Assembly: GCA_031274005.1 (NCBI GenBank)
Contig: JAISQU010000269.1
Coordinates: 1 to 27,299 of the forward strand
Source: Spirochaetales bacterium
Lineage (GTDB): Bacteria > Spirochaetota > Spirochaetia > DTKZ01
Length of the DNA stretch: 27,299 nucleotides
Direction of reading: 5' to 3'
In this document: piece by piece, positions 14,241-22,659 of the stretch
How positions within the stretch are numbered: position 1 is the first letter of the stretch
How the letters are laid out: the number at the start of each line of letters is the position of its first letter
Position numbers and translations under genes: made by a program
The notes under the pieces: model-generated
What the model was told of the DNA's origin: nothing
What the model saw: the letters and a program-made list of their open reading frames with translations, nothing else
Database searches by the model: none

Positions 14241-17228
14241 ATGAGAATCGAACTTACCTGCGTTTCGCCCGCTCTGGACGGACGGGGCGCGCGGATGATA
14301 AAAAAGATGTCGCACGCGCCCGGCTGCGCCCTCAGCAGGGCCGCTGTTCTTGATGTGTACCTTTTTCATGATGTGCGGGACTTTACTCCGGATCTGGCCG
14401 CGGATGTGTTCCTTGACCCTGTGGCGCAGAAAATGTATATAGGCGAAACCGGCGTTACGCATATCCTGCCGGACTGGAACCTTCTTGTTGAGGTAACCTA
14501 TAAGGCGGGCGTCGCCAACCCCGAGGCTCTTACCGCGCGGGAGGCGGCGGGGCAGGCTCTGGGGCGCGATCTGGCGGCGGACGAAATTGTCCAAACCGCG
14601 AGGCAGTATGCTTTTGTGACCGAGGCGGAACCTTCGGCCTGCGCGGAAAAAATCGCGGCGCTTTTGTATAATCCCCTTATTGAGCGGGCGCGTGTTATTC
14701 TTTCCGATGGCTGGCGGAAGGGCGAAAGATTTCCGCAGGTGTACCCGCACAAGGTTGCCGAAAGTCCCGTCACGGTAGCCACGATCAGGCTGGGCGGGCT
14801 TTCCGACGCGGAGCTTGAAAAACTTTCGCGCGCGCGAATGCTTTCCATGTCGCTTGAGGAGTTGAAGGCTGTGCGCGGCTGGTACGAAAAACCGGAAACG
14901 CAGAAACTCCGCGCAGGGCTGGGCCTTGCCCCCGACCCCACGGACGTTGAGCTTGAGATGATAGCCCAGACCTGGAGCGAACACTGCAAGCATAAAATTT
15001 TTGCCGCGGCAATAGACTATACCGAAAACGGCCAAACCGAAATCATAGACAGCCTCTTTGCCACTTACATAAAGAAAACAACGGAAATTCTCGCGCAAAA
15101 ACGGCCCGACCTGAAATCGGTGTTTCATGACAATTCCGGCGTTGTCGCTTTTGACGAGGAGACTCTTGTGTGCGTCAAGGCGGAGACCCACAACTCCCCA
15201 TCGGCCCTCGACCCCTACGGCGGCGCCATAACGGGCATAGTCGGCGTTAACCGCGACATCATGGGAACGGGCATAGGCGCGCGGCCCATCTTTAATACAA
15301 ATGTCCTGTGTTTTGGCGAGCCTGATACCCCGCGCGAGGCCGTACCACGGGGTCTTATTCCGCCGCGGGAGGTTTTATCCGGCGTGCATCATGGCATAGT
15401 TGACGGCGGCAATCAGTCGGGCATCCCTGTTGTGGCAGGAGCTTTTCTGTTTGACGAAAGTTTTACCGGAAAACCCCTGGTTTTCTGCGGAACCGGCGGC
15501 GTTCTGCCCGCGAAAGTGAACGGCAGAAACGCCTGGGAGAAACGCATCGAACCGGGCGACCTGGCCGTTATGGCGGGCGGGCGCATAGGCAAAGACGGCA
15601 TTCACGGCGCGACATTTTCTTCCGCTGCCCTTGATGAGGAAAGCCCCACGTCGGCCGTGCAGATAGGCGACCCCATTACGCAAAAAAAGCTGACGGATTT
15701 TCTTCTTGAGGCCCAGGCTCTGGATTTATACAAGGGCGTCACCGACAACGGCGCGGGCGGCCTGTCATCCTCGCTGGGCGAGATGGCCCAGGCTTCCGGC
15801 GGCGTTCGCATTGAGCTGGACAAATGCCCCCTCAAGTACGCGGGACTCGCGCCCTGGGAAATCCTTGTGTCCGAAAGCCAGGAGCGCATGAGCTTCGCGG
15901 TCGGGCCTCCCACCCTGGACGCGTTTATCGCTCTGGCAAAGAAGCGCGGCGTGGAGGCGGTTGTCGTGGGTGAGTTTACCTCCTCCGGCATTGTGGATAT
16001 TGTGTACAAAGACAAAACCGTGGGCGCTCTGTCCATGGATTTTCTTCATGCCGGCCTGCCGAAAATGAGGCTGAGGGCGCAGTGGAAGACGCCCCCGGCA
16101 GGGGCTTTGGCCGCGCGCGGGGATGAGGCGGCGCTCAAGGATGTTTTTCTGCGGCTGCTTGCGGAGCCCAACATCGCTTCGAAAGAGTCTCTTATCCGGC
16201 AGTACGACCACGAGGTTCAGGCCGGTTCGGTGATAAAGCCTTTTGCGGGAGTGAAGGCCGACGCGCCCACGGACGGAGGCGTGTTCCGGCCGCGTTATGA
16301 TTCACAGAGGGGCCTGACGATTACACACGGAATCTGCCCGCGGCTGTCGGAACTTGATACCTATGACATGGCTGTTGCTGCCGTAGACGAGGCGTACCGC
16401 GCCCATATCGCTCTGGGCGGCGACCCGGATCTGGCTTCGGGACTGGACAATTTCTGCTGGCCCGATCCTGTCGAATCGGCCGATACGCCCGACGGCGCGT
16501 ATAAACTGGCGCAGCTTGTGCGCGCCTGCCGGGGTTTGATGGACGCCTGTCTTGCGTATAACCTGCCGCTGATTTCCGGCAAGGATTCCATGAAAAACGA
16601 CGCCCGTACAGGCGGCAAAAAAGTTTCGGTTAAACCCACGCTGCTGGTTACGCTTATGGGTATTATTCCTGACTGCCGCAAAGCCCTGACAACGGACTTC
16701 AAGAAAGCGGGAGATTATATCTATCTTTTGGGTGAGGGCGACGGCAGCCTTGGCGGCAGTTTCTACGAGAAACTTACGGAAGGCGCGGCGGCCGCGGGCC
16801 GGGAGCGCGCGCCCGGGGCAAAACCGGCGGAAGCGGCAAAACTGTACCGCGCTTTTTACGGGGCGGCAAAGAAAAGCCTCGCAGCTTGCTGTCACGATAT
16901 TTCCGACGGCGGCCTTGCCGTTACGCTTGCCGAATCCTGTCTGGGAGGCCGCCTTGGCGCGCGGGTGCGGCTCCCCGAAGGGGAGGCGGCGCGAGGCCTT
17001 TTTAGTGAAGCGCCCTCGCGGCTTGTTGCCGGCGTAAGGCCGCATCTCGCCGCCGCCTTTGAAAAAGAGTTCGCCGGTTTACCCTGCCGCCGTATCGGCG
17101 AGGTTACCGCGGACGGCGGCCTTGAAATACTCGCCGCCGGCGCGGGCAATCCCGCGGGCGGGCGTATCCTGCGGGCAAGTCTTGATGAAATAGAAAGCGC
17201 CTGGAAAAGTTTTTCGCGGAGCGTGTAA
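14241..17228 (+). CDS. purL: Phosphoribosylformylglycinamidine synthase, synthetase subunit with PurS-like N-terminus
   Basis: The 995-residue protein catalyses the fourth step of de novo purine synthesis (FGAR to FGAM, ATP- and glutamine-dependent). A PurS-like N-terminal part (MRIELTCVSPALDGRGARMIKK; residues to about 130) is followed by the FGAR-binding linker, the signature TWSEHCKHK (residues 244-252), the Gly-rich ATP segment AETHNSPSALDPYGGAITGIVG, and the second half with GKDSMKND and CHDISDGGLAVTLAES. It ends at IESAWKSFSRSV, where the large fused enzymes continue into a glutaminase domain. Ammonia must therefore come from a separate PurQ, which is not in this window. The start is chosen for its match to the PurS-like strand; only a weak ribosome binding site is visible. 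Confidence 0.92.
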   Translation: MRIELTCVSPALDGRGARMIKKMSHAPGCALSRAAVLDVYLFHDVRDFTPDLAADVFLDPVAQKMYIGETGVTHILPDWNLLVEVTYKAGVANPEALTAREAAGQALGRDLAADEIVQTARQYAFVTEAEPSACAEKIAALLYNPLIERARVILSDGWRKGERFPQVYPHKVAESPVTVATIRLGGLSDAELEKLSRARMLSMSLEELKAVRGWYEKPETQKLRAGLGLAPDPTDVELEMIAQTWSEHCKHKIFAAAIDYTENGQTEIIDSLFATYIKKTTEILAQKRPDLKSVFHDNSGVVAFDEETLVCVKAETHNSPSALDPYGGAITGIVGVNRDIMGTGIGARPIFNTNVLCFGEPDTPREAVPRGLIPPREVLSGVHHGIVDGGNQSGIPVVAGAFLFDESFTGKPLVFCGTGGVLPAKVNGRNAWEKRIEPGDLAVMAGGRIGKDGIHGATFSSAALDEESPTSAVQIGDPITQKKLTDFLLEAQALDLYKGVTDNGAGGLSSSLGEMAQASGGVRIELDKCPLKYAGLAPWEILVSESQERMSFAVGPPTLDAFIALAKKRGVEAVVVGEFTSSGIVDIVYKDKTVGALSMDFLHAGLPKMRLRAQWKTPPAGALAARGDEAALKDVFLRLLAEPNIASKESLIRQYDHEVQAGSVIKPFAGVKADAPTDGGVFRPRYDSQRGLTITHGICPRLSELDTYDMAVAAVDEAYRAHIALGGDPDLASGLDNFCWPDPVESADTPDGAYKLAQLVRACRGLMDACLAYNLPLISGKDSMKNDARTGGKKVSVKPTLLVTLMGIIPDCRKALTTDFKKAGDYIYLLGEGDGSLGGSFYEKLTEGAAAAGRERAPGAKPAEAAKLYRAFYGAAKKSLAACCHDISDGGLAVTLAESCLGGRLGARVRLPEGEAARGLFSEAPSRLVAGVRPHLAAAFEKEFAGLPCRRIGEVTADGGLEILAAGAGNPAGGRILRASLDEIESAWKSFSRSV

Positions 17229-17279
17229 TAGACTTGCGCTCTATTCCCACGCCCTGCCGGGGGGCATGAAACACCCATT

Positions 17280-17307
17280 TTCACGCGGCGGGCTTACGGA
17301 GTATACT
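17280..17307 (+). promoter_or_regulatory. Possible promoter of the ABC pair
   Basis: TTCACG (17280-17285), 16 bases, TATACT (17302-17307). The start would fall at about 17314, exactly the ATG chosen for the first ABC gene, so this message could be leaderless. Read-through from purL is an alternative. Confidence 0.35.
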
Positions 17308-17313
17308 TTCCGC

Positions 17314-19023
17314 ATGGCCCAGAACAAACCCGGCGCGGCCGGTTCATGGCTTTTTTTTACGGCTTTGCGGTATCCCCATCTTGTTCTTCTTGTCTTGGCC
17401 GCAGCGGCCGCGGGCGCGTACTTTGCGTGCGCTCTTGTCGTAACAACCGGTGATTTTTTTTCCGCTCCCGGAGAATTTTCGCGCTATGCCCTGCGTATCG
17501 CGCTGTATGCGTTTATCTGCGGCGCCGCCGGGCTTGCCATGAACTGCGGCGCGGAGCTTCTTGCCGCCCGTGCGGAAAGGGACTGCCGCATGGACTATTA
17601 CGCCGGTCTTTTATCCAAAGATTTTCCGACTCATATCCGCTTCGGGCAGAAAGACCTTCTTCCGGGGGTTCTGGACGCTCCCTTGGCCATAGGCCGCCTG
17701 TTCTGCCCCGGTCTGGCGCGCATGATATATGCCTTTTTTCTCGGTCTGTTTTCCCTTTTTATGACGATGGGCGTTCATCCCGTTCTGCTTCCTTTGCCCG
17801 CGATTTTTGCGCTTCTCCTGCTTTTTAGCCTCCGGGGATATAACTGGCATCTGGAAGCGGCTGTTACAGAAGAGCGGGACAGGCGGGAAAGGCTCGCGGC
17901 GGATGTGGAAGAAACGGTGTCCGGCCGTGAGACGATTGTGTCCCAGTCTCTGACCGAAGATACAGTAAATACATTCAATGCCGACGCTCTTTTTCTGAAA
18001 GACGGGAGCATTCAGCGGGAGAAAGCCGCGGCCTGGTATCTGCCGGGCCTTCTTTTTTGGGTTTTTCTGGGCGCAGGACTGTTTGAAGGCTTTTTTCTGT
18101 TATGGCGCGGCGCTCTGGAGCCGGGCGGCTTCGCGGTATTTACAGGACTTTTCCTGGTTTTTTTGTACGCGGCGCGCGTATGTCCCCCCGCGTATGCCCT
18201 GGTTCAGCAGGGCGGGGCTGCGGCCGCGCGCATGCTGAAAATTATGAACAGGGGGAAATCTTTTGCGGAACCTCCCACGCGGAGCTCAGGCGGGGAGACT
18301 CTGCGCGGCGGGGTGAGTTTTGACGCGGTGTTTTTCAGCTACGAGTCCTCCCTTATTCTGCGGAGGATCAGTTTTACCGTGAAAGAGGGTATGTTTGTTG
18401 TTATTGCGGGCGCCTCCGGCAGCGGAAAAACAACTCTTGCCCGCCTCGCGGCCCGCCTGCTTGAACCCGACATAGGAACCATCAGCATTGACGGAAAAGA
18501 TATACGCGATAGGGACCGGCAAAGTGTAAAATCCCAAATCGCTTTTATCGGGCAGGAACCTTTTCTCTTTCCCCTGTCTGTACGCGGCAACATCGCCCTG
18601 GGAAATCCCGCTGCCACGGACGAAGACATACGCGCCGCCGCGGAAAAAACCGAAGCCCATGAGTTCATAAGCCGCCTGAGCGGCGGATACGATACTCCGG
18701 TTGGAGACGGCGGCGAAGGGTTGACGGCCGATATGAGTCTGCGTATCGCCCTTGCACGGGCTGTTCTTGCCGACCCCCGCATTCTGATTATTGATGACGC
18801 CGCCGGGACTCAGGACAGCAAAACCGAAGATCAGCTATGCAGGGCTGTGCAGGCCGCGGCGCGTGGAAGAACGGCCTTTATTGTAAGTCACCGGCTCAGC
18901 CAGATCCGCTGGGCCGATTACATACTGTTCATGAAAAACGGCGAAATTCTGTGTCAGGGAACGCATGAACAGCTTGTTATCGAGTCGGCGGATTACCGCC
19001 GCATATTTTCCGGTTTGTCATAA
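17314..19023 (+). CDS. ABC exporter half-transporter, NBD with altered signature
   Basis: The product from ATG 17314 is 569 residues. An in-frame ATG at 17266 would add an unlikely soluble extension and lies upstream of the candidate promoter. Residues 1 to about 315 are a six-helix ABC type-1 membrane domain. The nucleotide-binding domain has an intact Walker A (GASGSGKT, 366-373, Lys372), a Q-loop (AFIGQEPFLFP), Walker B with Asp in place of the catalytic Glu (ILIIDD, Asp495) and an intact H-loop His526 (SHRLS). The LSGGQ signature reads LTADMS (470-475). It is followed at once by a second half-transporter and surely pairs with it. Substrate unknown; exporter topology suggests peptide, lipid or drug efflux. 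Confidence 0.85.
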   Translation: MAQNKPGAAGSWLFFTALRYPHLVLLVLAAAAAGAYFACALVVTTGDFFSAPGEFSRYALRIALYAFICGAAGLAMNCGAELLAARAERDCRMDYYAGLLSKDFPTHIRFGQKDLLPGVLDAPLAIGRLFCPGLARMIYAFFLGLFSLFMTMGVHPVLLPLPAIFALLLLFSLRGYNWHLEAAVTEERDRRERLAADVEETVSGRETIVSQSLTEDTVNTFNADALFLKDGSIQREKAAAWYLPGLLFWVFLGAGLFEGFFLLWRGALEPGGFAVFTGLFLVFLYAARVCPPAYALVQQGGAAAARMLKIMNRGKSFAEPPTRSSGGETLRGGVSFDAVFFSYESSLILRRISFTVKEGMFVVIAGASGSGKTTLARLAARLLEPDIGTISIDGKDIRDRDRQSVKSQIAFIGQEPFLFPLSVRGNIALGNPAATDEDIRAAAEKTEAHEFISRLSGGYDTPVGDGGEGLTADMSLRIALARAVLADPRILIIDDAAGTQDSKTEDQLCRAVQAAARGRTAFIVSHRLSQIRWADYILFMKNGEILCQGTHEQLVIESADYRRIFSGLS

Positions 19024-19033
19024 AGGAGGGCTT

Positions 19034-20740
19034 GTGCGGAACATGGCTGCTTTTATTCAGTTTCTTCGTCTCGGTACAAGGGGTATTATCCTGCTCGTTC
19101 TGCCCTGCGTTCTTGCGGCCTGCTCATATTCCCTTATTCCCGCCGTAATTGCCGTATCCCTGGACCGGCCCCGCGCCGCCGGTACGGACGCGCTTTTGGG
19201 CCCTGCGGCAGCCTCCGCCCTGGCGGCGGCTCTCGGCCTGTGCGGCTGGATCTTCGGCTATATAACGCGCAGGATGGCGGCGGTTTTTGCCGCAGACTTT
19301 GCCTTTCGTGTCCGCCGCGAAGTTTTCGGAAAAGTCCTGACCTGTAACGCGGATTTTCCTGAAAGCTATATAAACGCCGTGGAGGAACTCATCCTTCCCG
19401 CGGTGGATTTTCTTGGCCGGTTTCTGTTTTTGCTTGTTCTCGCGTTTTCGCTTGTATATATACGGCCGCTTCCGGCCCTCATGGTAATTCTCCTGGTCCC
19501 GGCGGCTTTTCTTCTGACACGGGCGCTCAGGGTCGGCGAAAAAAAATACGGCAGCGGCGAGCGGCAGCAAACCGCGCAGCTTGAAAAACGCTTCGCCGCT
19601 CTTCTCAGGGCGCTTCCCTTTACGAAACAGGCGGGCCATATTCCGGACTTTCTGCCGGGGGCTTTTCGGGAAACCGGAGATGCCTTCTGCCGTCTGCGCG
19701 TCCGCGGCTGTCTTGCCCTGGCGCCTGTGTTTCCCCTGACAGGCTGCGCCGCGGGACTGGCCCTTGCCCTGTTTGTGTACGCCGCGGGCCGCGTGCTTGC
19801 CGCTGAAATGACGGCCGGCGTCTGGTTTCTCTGCCTCGCCGCTATTCCCGCGATATTTCTGAATGTCCGCCTTATGTCCGCGTTTCAGGGCAGGCTTGGG
19901 CGCGCTCTTGCCGCCGCGCAAAGGCTTCAGGCTATCCTTGAGATGCAGCCAGAGAGGCGGCCTTCGGGAAGGGAAAGCGCCCTGCATCTTAAAGGCGAAC
20001 TGAAACTTGCCGGCCTGTGCGCTTCCGGCGGAGAAGAAAAACTTCTTGAAGGCGTGTCGCTCCTCATCCCCGCGGGACAAAAAGTTGCCCTTGTCGGCGG
20101 GAGCTCAGGCAGCCTGTCCTGTTTTCTGCGCGTACTTGCCCGTCTGTACGAATACGACGAAGGGGAGCTGCGCATTGATGAAAAGGATATACGGGAACTG
20201 GATATAGGAGAACTGCGTGAAAAAATTGATTTTGTGCCGGGGGAGGCTTTTCTCTTTGAGGGGACTCTTGAGGAGAACATCCGCTGCGGCCGCCCCACGG
20301 CCTCAGACGAAGAAATCCGCCTCGCCACAGCGAAGCTCGGCAGGGGAGACTGGCTCTACGACCTTCCCGACGGGCTTTCTACCCGCACGGATCCGGGCAA
20401 ACCCGCCCCTGTCTGGGCCTGGCTTGTCCTTCTGGCGCGCTCTCTCCTGAAAAAACCGGCCGTCTGTATTATTGACGAAATCGCTCCCTCAGGCGATCCC
20501 CTTACCGAAGTGAGAATACAGGAAGCCCTGTATACCCTTACCGCGGGCCGTACTACCGTCATAGCCGCCCGCCGCCTTTCCACCCTCAGGCAGGCGGACA
20601 GAATCATAGTATTCGACGGAGGGCGCATCGCGGAAGAAGGCGTCCATGAGGAGCTTCTGGCCCGCAAAGGAGTGTACGCGAAAATCTACGAAAACAGCTT
20701 TCGCCACCAGTCGCCGGATTATTTCGCGCGTCAAGACTAA
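19034..20740 (+). CDS. ABC exporter half-transporter with a degenerate NBD
   Basis: A strong AGGAGG (19024-19029) overlaps the end of the first ABC gene. GTG at 19034 fits it better than ATG at 19043 (spacing 4 versus 13), giving 568 residues. A start at 18965 would overlap the partner by 59 bases. The membrane domain spans about 1-300. In the NBD, the Walker A reads VGGSSGSLSC (from residue 354) with the essential Lys replaced by Leu361. The signature is absent (DPGKPAPVW, 453-461, with a two-residue deletion). Walker B is good (CIIDE, Asp481-Glu482), and the H-loop His is Arg513 (AARRLS). Key ATPase elements are lost while the reading frame and fold stay intact, so selection probably keeps a regulatory NBD. 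Confidence 0.83.
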   Translation: MRNMAAFIQFLRLGTRGIILLVLPCVLAACSYSLIPAVIAVSLDRPRAAGTDALLGPAAASALAAALGLCGWIFGYITRRMAAVFAADFAFRVRREVFGKVLTCNADFPESYINAVEELILPAVDFLGRFLFLLVLAFSLVYIRPLPALMVILLVPAAFLLTRALRVGEKKYGSGERQQTAQLEKRFAALLRALPFTKQAGHIPDFLPGAFRETGDAFCRLRVRGCLALAPVFPLTGCAAGLALALFVYAAGRVLAAEMTAGVWFLCLAAIPAIFLNVRLMSAFQGRLGRALAAAQRLQAILEMQPERRPSGRESALHLKGELKLAGLCASGGEEKLLEGVSLLIPAGQKVALVGGSSGSLSCFLRVLARLYEYDEGELRIDEKDIRELDIGELREKIDFVPGEAFLFEGTLEENIRCGRPTASDEEIRLATAKLGRGDWLYDLPDGLSTRTDPGKPAPVWAWLVLLARSLLKKPAVCIIDEIAPSGDPLTEVRIQEALYTLTAGRTTVIAARRLSTLRQADRIIVFDGGRIAEEGVHEELLARKGVYAKIYENSFRHQSPDYFARQD

Positions 20741-20766
20741 AGGCGTATCAGCATCCGCCTTTAGTC
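20735..20766. terminator. Bidirectional convergent terminator candidate spanning both stop codons
   Basis: GACTAAAGGCG (20735-20745) and CGCCTTTAGTC (20756-20766) form a perfect 11-bp stem with a 10-base loop. The stop codon of the ABC gene (20738-20740) and that of the minus-strand caspase gene (20761-20763) are both inside the arms. No T-tract follows, so it is a weak intrinsic terminator or an mRNA 3'-end stabiliser for both converging messages. Confidence 0.6.
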
Positions 20767-21609
20767 AGCCTCAAAAAGCACAAAGTCCATTGCCCCGCCG
20801 GAGATGTGCGGATAAAAAGACCTCCCCGGCTGCCGGCTGTTCCAGTTATTCACAACGGCGCTTTGCGTAAAATAATACGCCTCAGAGGCGGTAACACATC
20901 CGTCGCCGTTTCTGTCGGCCCTGCCGGGGGTTTGAAGCAAAAAATACGTAAAGATTCCGTGGCCGTATGCGTCCGCTTCCCATGAAAGGTCCTGCTCCCC
21001 GGCGGCCGTTATAACAATCGCTTCGGTGTACGCTATGTCCCCCGCCTGGATGTTCGCGAAGTATTTGCTGAAAGCCTCCGGCGCGGAAAATACAAGCGAT
21101 GAGTTTTCCGTGTCCACCCCGGGGGAGTCTCCTATAAAGCCGCCGGAATTACAGGCGTCGATAATGACAACTTTCTGCCGCGAAGGAACGCGGGATATAA
21201 GCCGCATAAGGTCATTATCGCTCACGTAAGCGCCGTCATGAAAAACGATGTACTGCGAACCGCCCTGAGAAACCCCATGGCCCGAAAAATAGAAAAGAAA
21301 AAACCCATCCTTCCCTATACCCGACAGAGACTCAATATCGCTTTCAAGCTGTTCCGATGTCGCCTCGGAATTGATTTGCCCGCTGACGGTATAACCCTTG
21401 CGGCTCAAAATGGCGGCGAAGTCCCGCGCGTCATCATCGGGAAAACCCAAAACAGGCTTCACCGTCGACCCCGCGTATGTGCTTCCGTACACAAGGGCAT
21501 ACTGTTCCGGCAGATTTACCTCCGGCGAACAGGCGCCCAGAAGAAAACACACAGCAGCCAAAATGAATATGAGTCCGCCGCTCCCGCGTTTCAAAATCGA
21601 GCCCTTCAA
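20761..21609 (-). CDS. Caspase-like lipoprotein with EF-hand loop
   Basis: The start is TTG at 21609-21607: GGAGG lies six bases before it, and its TTGA overlaps the upstream gene's TGA. The in-frame ATG at 21675 lies within that gene and spoils the signal peptide. The 282-residue product has a lipoprotein signal ending LLGA-Cys27 and then a caspase (C14) domain with His111 (YFSGHG) and Cys153 (IIDACNSG). Residues 232-243 (DRNGDGCVTASE) are a canonical calcium-binding EF-hand loop, with ligands at positions 1, 3, 5, 9 and 12. Predicted role: envelope-anchored, possibly calcium-controlled Cys protease. Its translation is coupled to the beta-barrel-like gene. It lacks the FGE domain of the caspase at 204-1739. 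Confidence 0.87.
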   Translation of the reverse strand: MKGSILKRGSGGLIFILAAVCFLLGACSPEVNLPEQYALVYGSTYAGSTVKPVLGFPDDDARDFAAILSRKGYTVSGQINSEATSEQLESDIESLSGIGKDGFFLFYFSGHGVSQGGSQYIVFHDGAYVSDNDLMRLISRVPSRQKVVIIDACNSGGFIGDSPGVDTENSSLVFSAPEAFSKYFANIQAGDIAYTEAIVITAAGEQDLSWEADAYGHGIFTYFLLQTPGRADRNGDGCVTASEAYYFTQSAVVNNWNSRQPGRSFYPHISGGAMDFVLFEAD

Positions 21610-22196
21610 TCTAATCCTCCGGCAAGGCGGGACCAGCTTATGCCGCCCCACACGCCGAAGCCCACGGCGTAACATGAATCAAGATCGCGGCGAAAATATA
21701 CTTCGGCGGGTATCCCGATGCGCAGATGAAAGGGCAGGGAGAAAAACAGGTCGGCAAAAAGATCGAGCCTGAGAGCAGTATAAAAAAAGAGAATGTCCGT
21801 GTACTGGTAGACGGAATAAAACCCGCCATAGGCAAGGGATACGCCGAAACGGGGGCCGGGCGGCGGGTCTGAAACATTTTGCGCGGTAAAAAGATACCAT
21901 TCCGCGCCCAGCCAGAGGTGCACGCCCTCGAAACCCCTGTACCCCCAGCCGCCGGAAAGATTCGAAGCGTTCACCTTATGGTAGCCCAAAGACAAAAGGG
22001 CGGCGAAGGACTCTCCGGAAAGAACATTCTGGAATTCCGCATACGTACTCCCCTGCGGTTTACGTCCGAAATCACCCTGCTGAGACAAAAGAACAGCTCC
22101 CCGGAAACCCGCGTCCTGAAAAAAATCCAGGCAATGGCCGGGAACAGCCGATAATAAACTGACAAACCAAAAAAGGCATGGTAGAATCCGTTTCAT
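21606..22196 (-). CDS. Putative outer-membrane beta-barrel protein
   Basis: The 196-residue product has a signal peptide (MKRILPCLFWFVSLLSAVPG-HC) and then alternating hydrophobic/polar strands rich in Gly and aromatic residues (SFAALLSLGYHKV, GVHLWLGAEWYLF, RFGVSLAYGGFYSVYQY, HLRIGIPAEVYF, YAVGFGVWGGISW). That pattern suggests an 8-stranded outer-membrane barrel. No known family is recognised. Its TGA overlaps the TTG of the caspase lipoprotein, so the two are made together, probably for the same compartment. A palindrome with -10-like TATACT boxes on both strands lies just upstream. The ribosome binding site is poor. Confidence 0.65.
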   Translation of the reverse strand: MKRILPCLFWFVSLLSAVPGHCLDFFQDAGFRGAVLLSQQGDFGRKPQGSTYAEFQNVLSGESFAALLSLGYHKVNASNLSGGWGYRGFEGVHLWLGAEWYLFTAQNVSDPPPGPRFGVSLAYGGFYSVYQYTDILFFYTALRLDLFADLFFSLPFHLRIGIPAEVYFRRDLDSCYAVGFGVWGGISWSRLAGGLD

Positions 22197-22215
22197 AGTA
22201 TATTGATGATATACT
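22197..22215. promoter_or_regulatory. Palindrome with divergent -10-like boxes
   Basis: AGTATAT (22197-22203), TGATG, ATATACT (22209-22215) gives perfect 7-bp arms. TATACT reads as a -10 on each strand, between the minus-strand barrel gene and the plus-strand SH3 gene. No good -35 is visible on either side, so an activator or operator at this palindrome is plausible. Confidence 0.4.
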
Positions 22216-22245
22216 GTGCCGAATAGAAGAGAGTATCAAGAGGTT

Positions 22246-22659
22246 ATGAAAAGATTTTTATTTGCCCGCAGCGCGCCGCTACTTGTTTCGATTATCTGCG
22301 CTGTTTTTCTTGCGGCAGGATGCCGTAAAGATGACCCCCTTGCCGGCCTTGATATGCCTACCACTCCGGTTCTCGCCATCAGGGCAAACTGGGGAATCGT
22401 GGCTTCTCCCTATCTCAGGGTGCGTTCCAAACCCCAGTCCGGCGCCGAAGTTGTCGCGCATTTGCGCAACTCCTCCATCGTGGAAATTCTCGCGAAGACT
22501 TCCTACCCGGAAACCGTAGAAGGCAAATCCGATTACTGGTACGAAATCGCCTGCGACGGTATCCGCGGCTGGGTTTTCGGCAGCTATCTTGAGTTCCACA
22601 ACTCCCGCCAGGAAGCCGAACGAGCTTCTCCGGCGATTGCTCCTATACCCCCCGCCTAA
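22246..22659 (+). CDS. SH3b-domain lipoprotein whose end is supplied by a repeat
   Basis: ATG at 22246 gives a 137-residue lipoprotein with signal MKRFLFARSAPLLVSIICAV and lipobox AAG-Cys26. A GTG at 22216 in the same frame would place ten charged residues before the signal and lies at the -10 box. A purine-rich stretch precedes the ATG, though its spacing is short. Residues about 50-117 form a bacterial SH3 domain (YLRVRSKPQSGAEVVAHL, then YWYEIACDGIRGWVFGSYLEF). Such domains bind cell-wall peptides. The last seven codons (APIPPA and stop) lie inside the direct repeat copy at 22639-22687, so the native C-terminus was probably altered when the repeat arrived. Divergent from the barrel/caspase operon. 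Confidence 0.82.
   Translation: MKRFLFARSAPLLVSIICAVFLAAGCRKDDPLAGLDMPTTPVLAIRANWGIVASPYLRVRSKPQSGAEVVAHLRNSSIVEILAKTSYPETVEGKSDYWYEIACDGIRGWVFGSYLEFHNSRQEAERASPAIAPIPPA

Noticed and set aside
14235..15191. Long minus-strand frame inside purL (318 codons)
   Set aside because: It is the mirror of a conserved, full-length enzyme in GC-rich DNA; its translation is Arg/Gly-rich with no domain.
18965..19033. Start of the second ABC protein at 18965
   Set aside because: It would overlap the first ABC gene by 59 bases, while a strong AGGAGG directly precedes 19034.
19124..20080. Long minus-strand frame inside the second ABC gene
   Set aside because: Shadow frame rich in Lys/Arg/Gln without structure; the plus-strand ABC protein is clearly the coding one.
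21610..21675. ATG 21675 start of the caspase lipoprotein
   Set aside because: It places a long Arg-rich stretch before the lipoprotein signal and lies within the upstream gene; TTG 21609 has a well-placed ribosome binding site.
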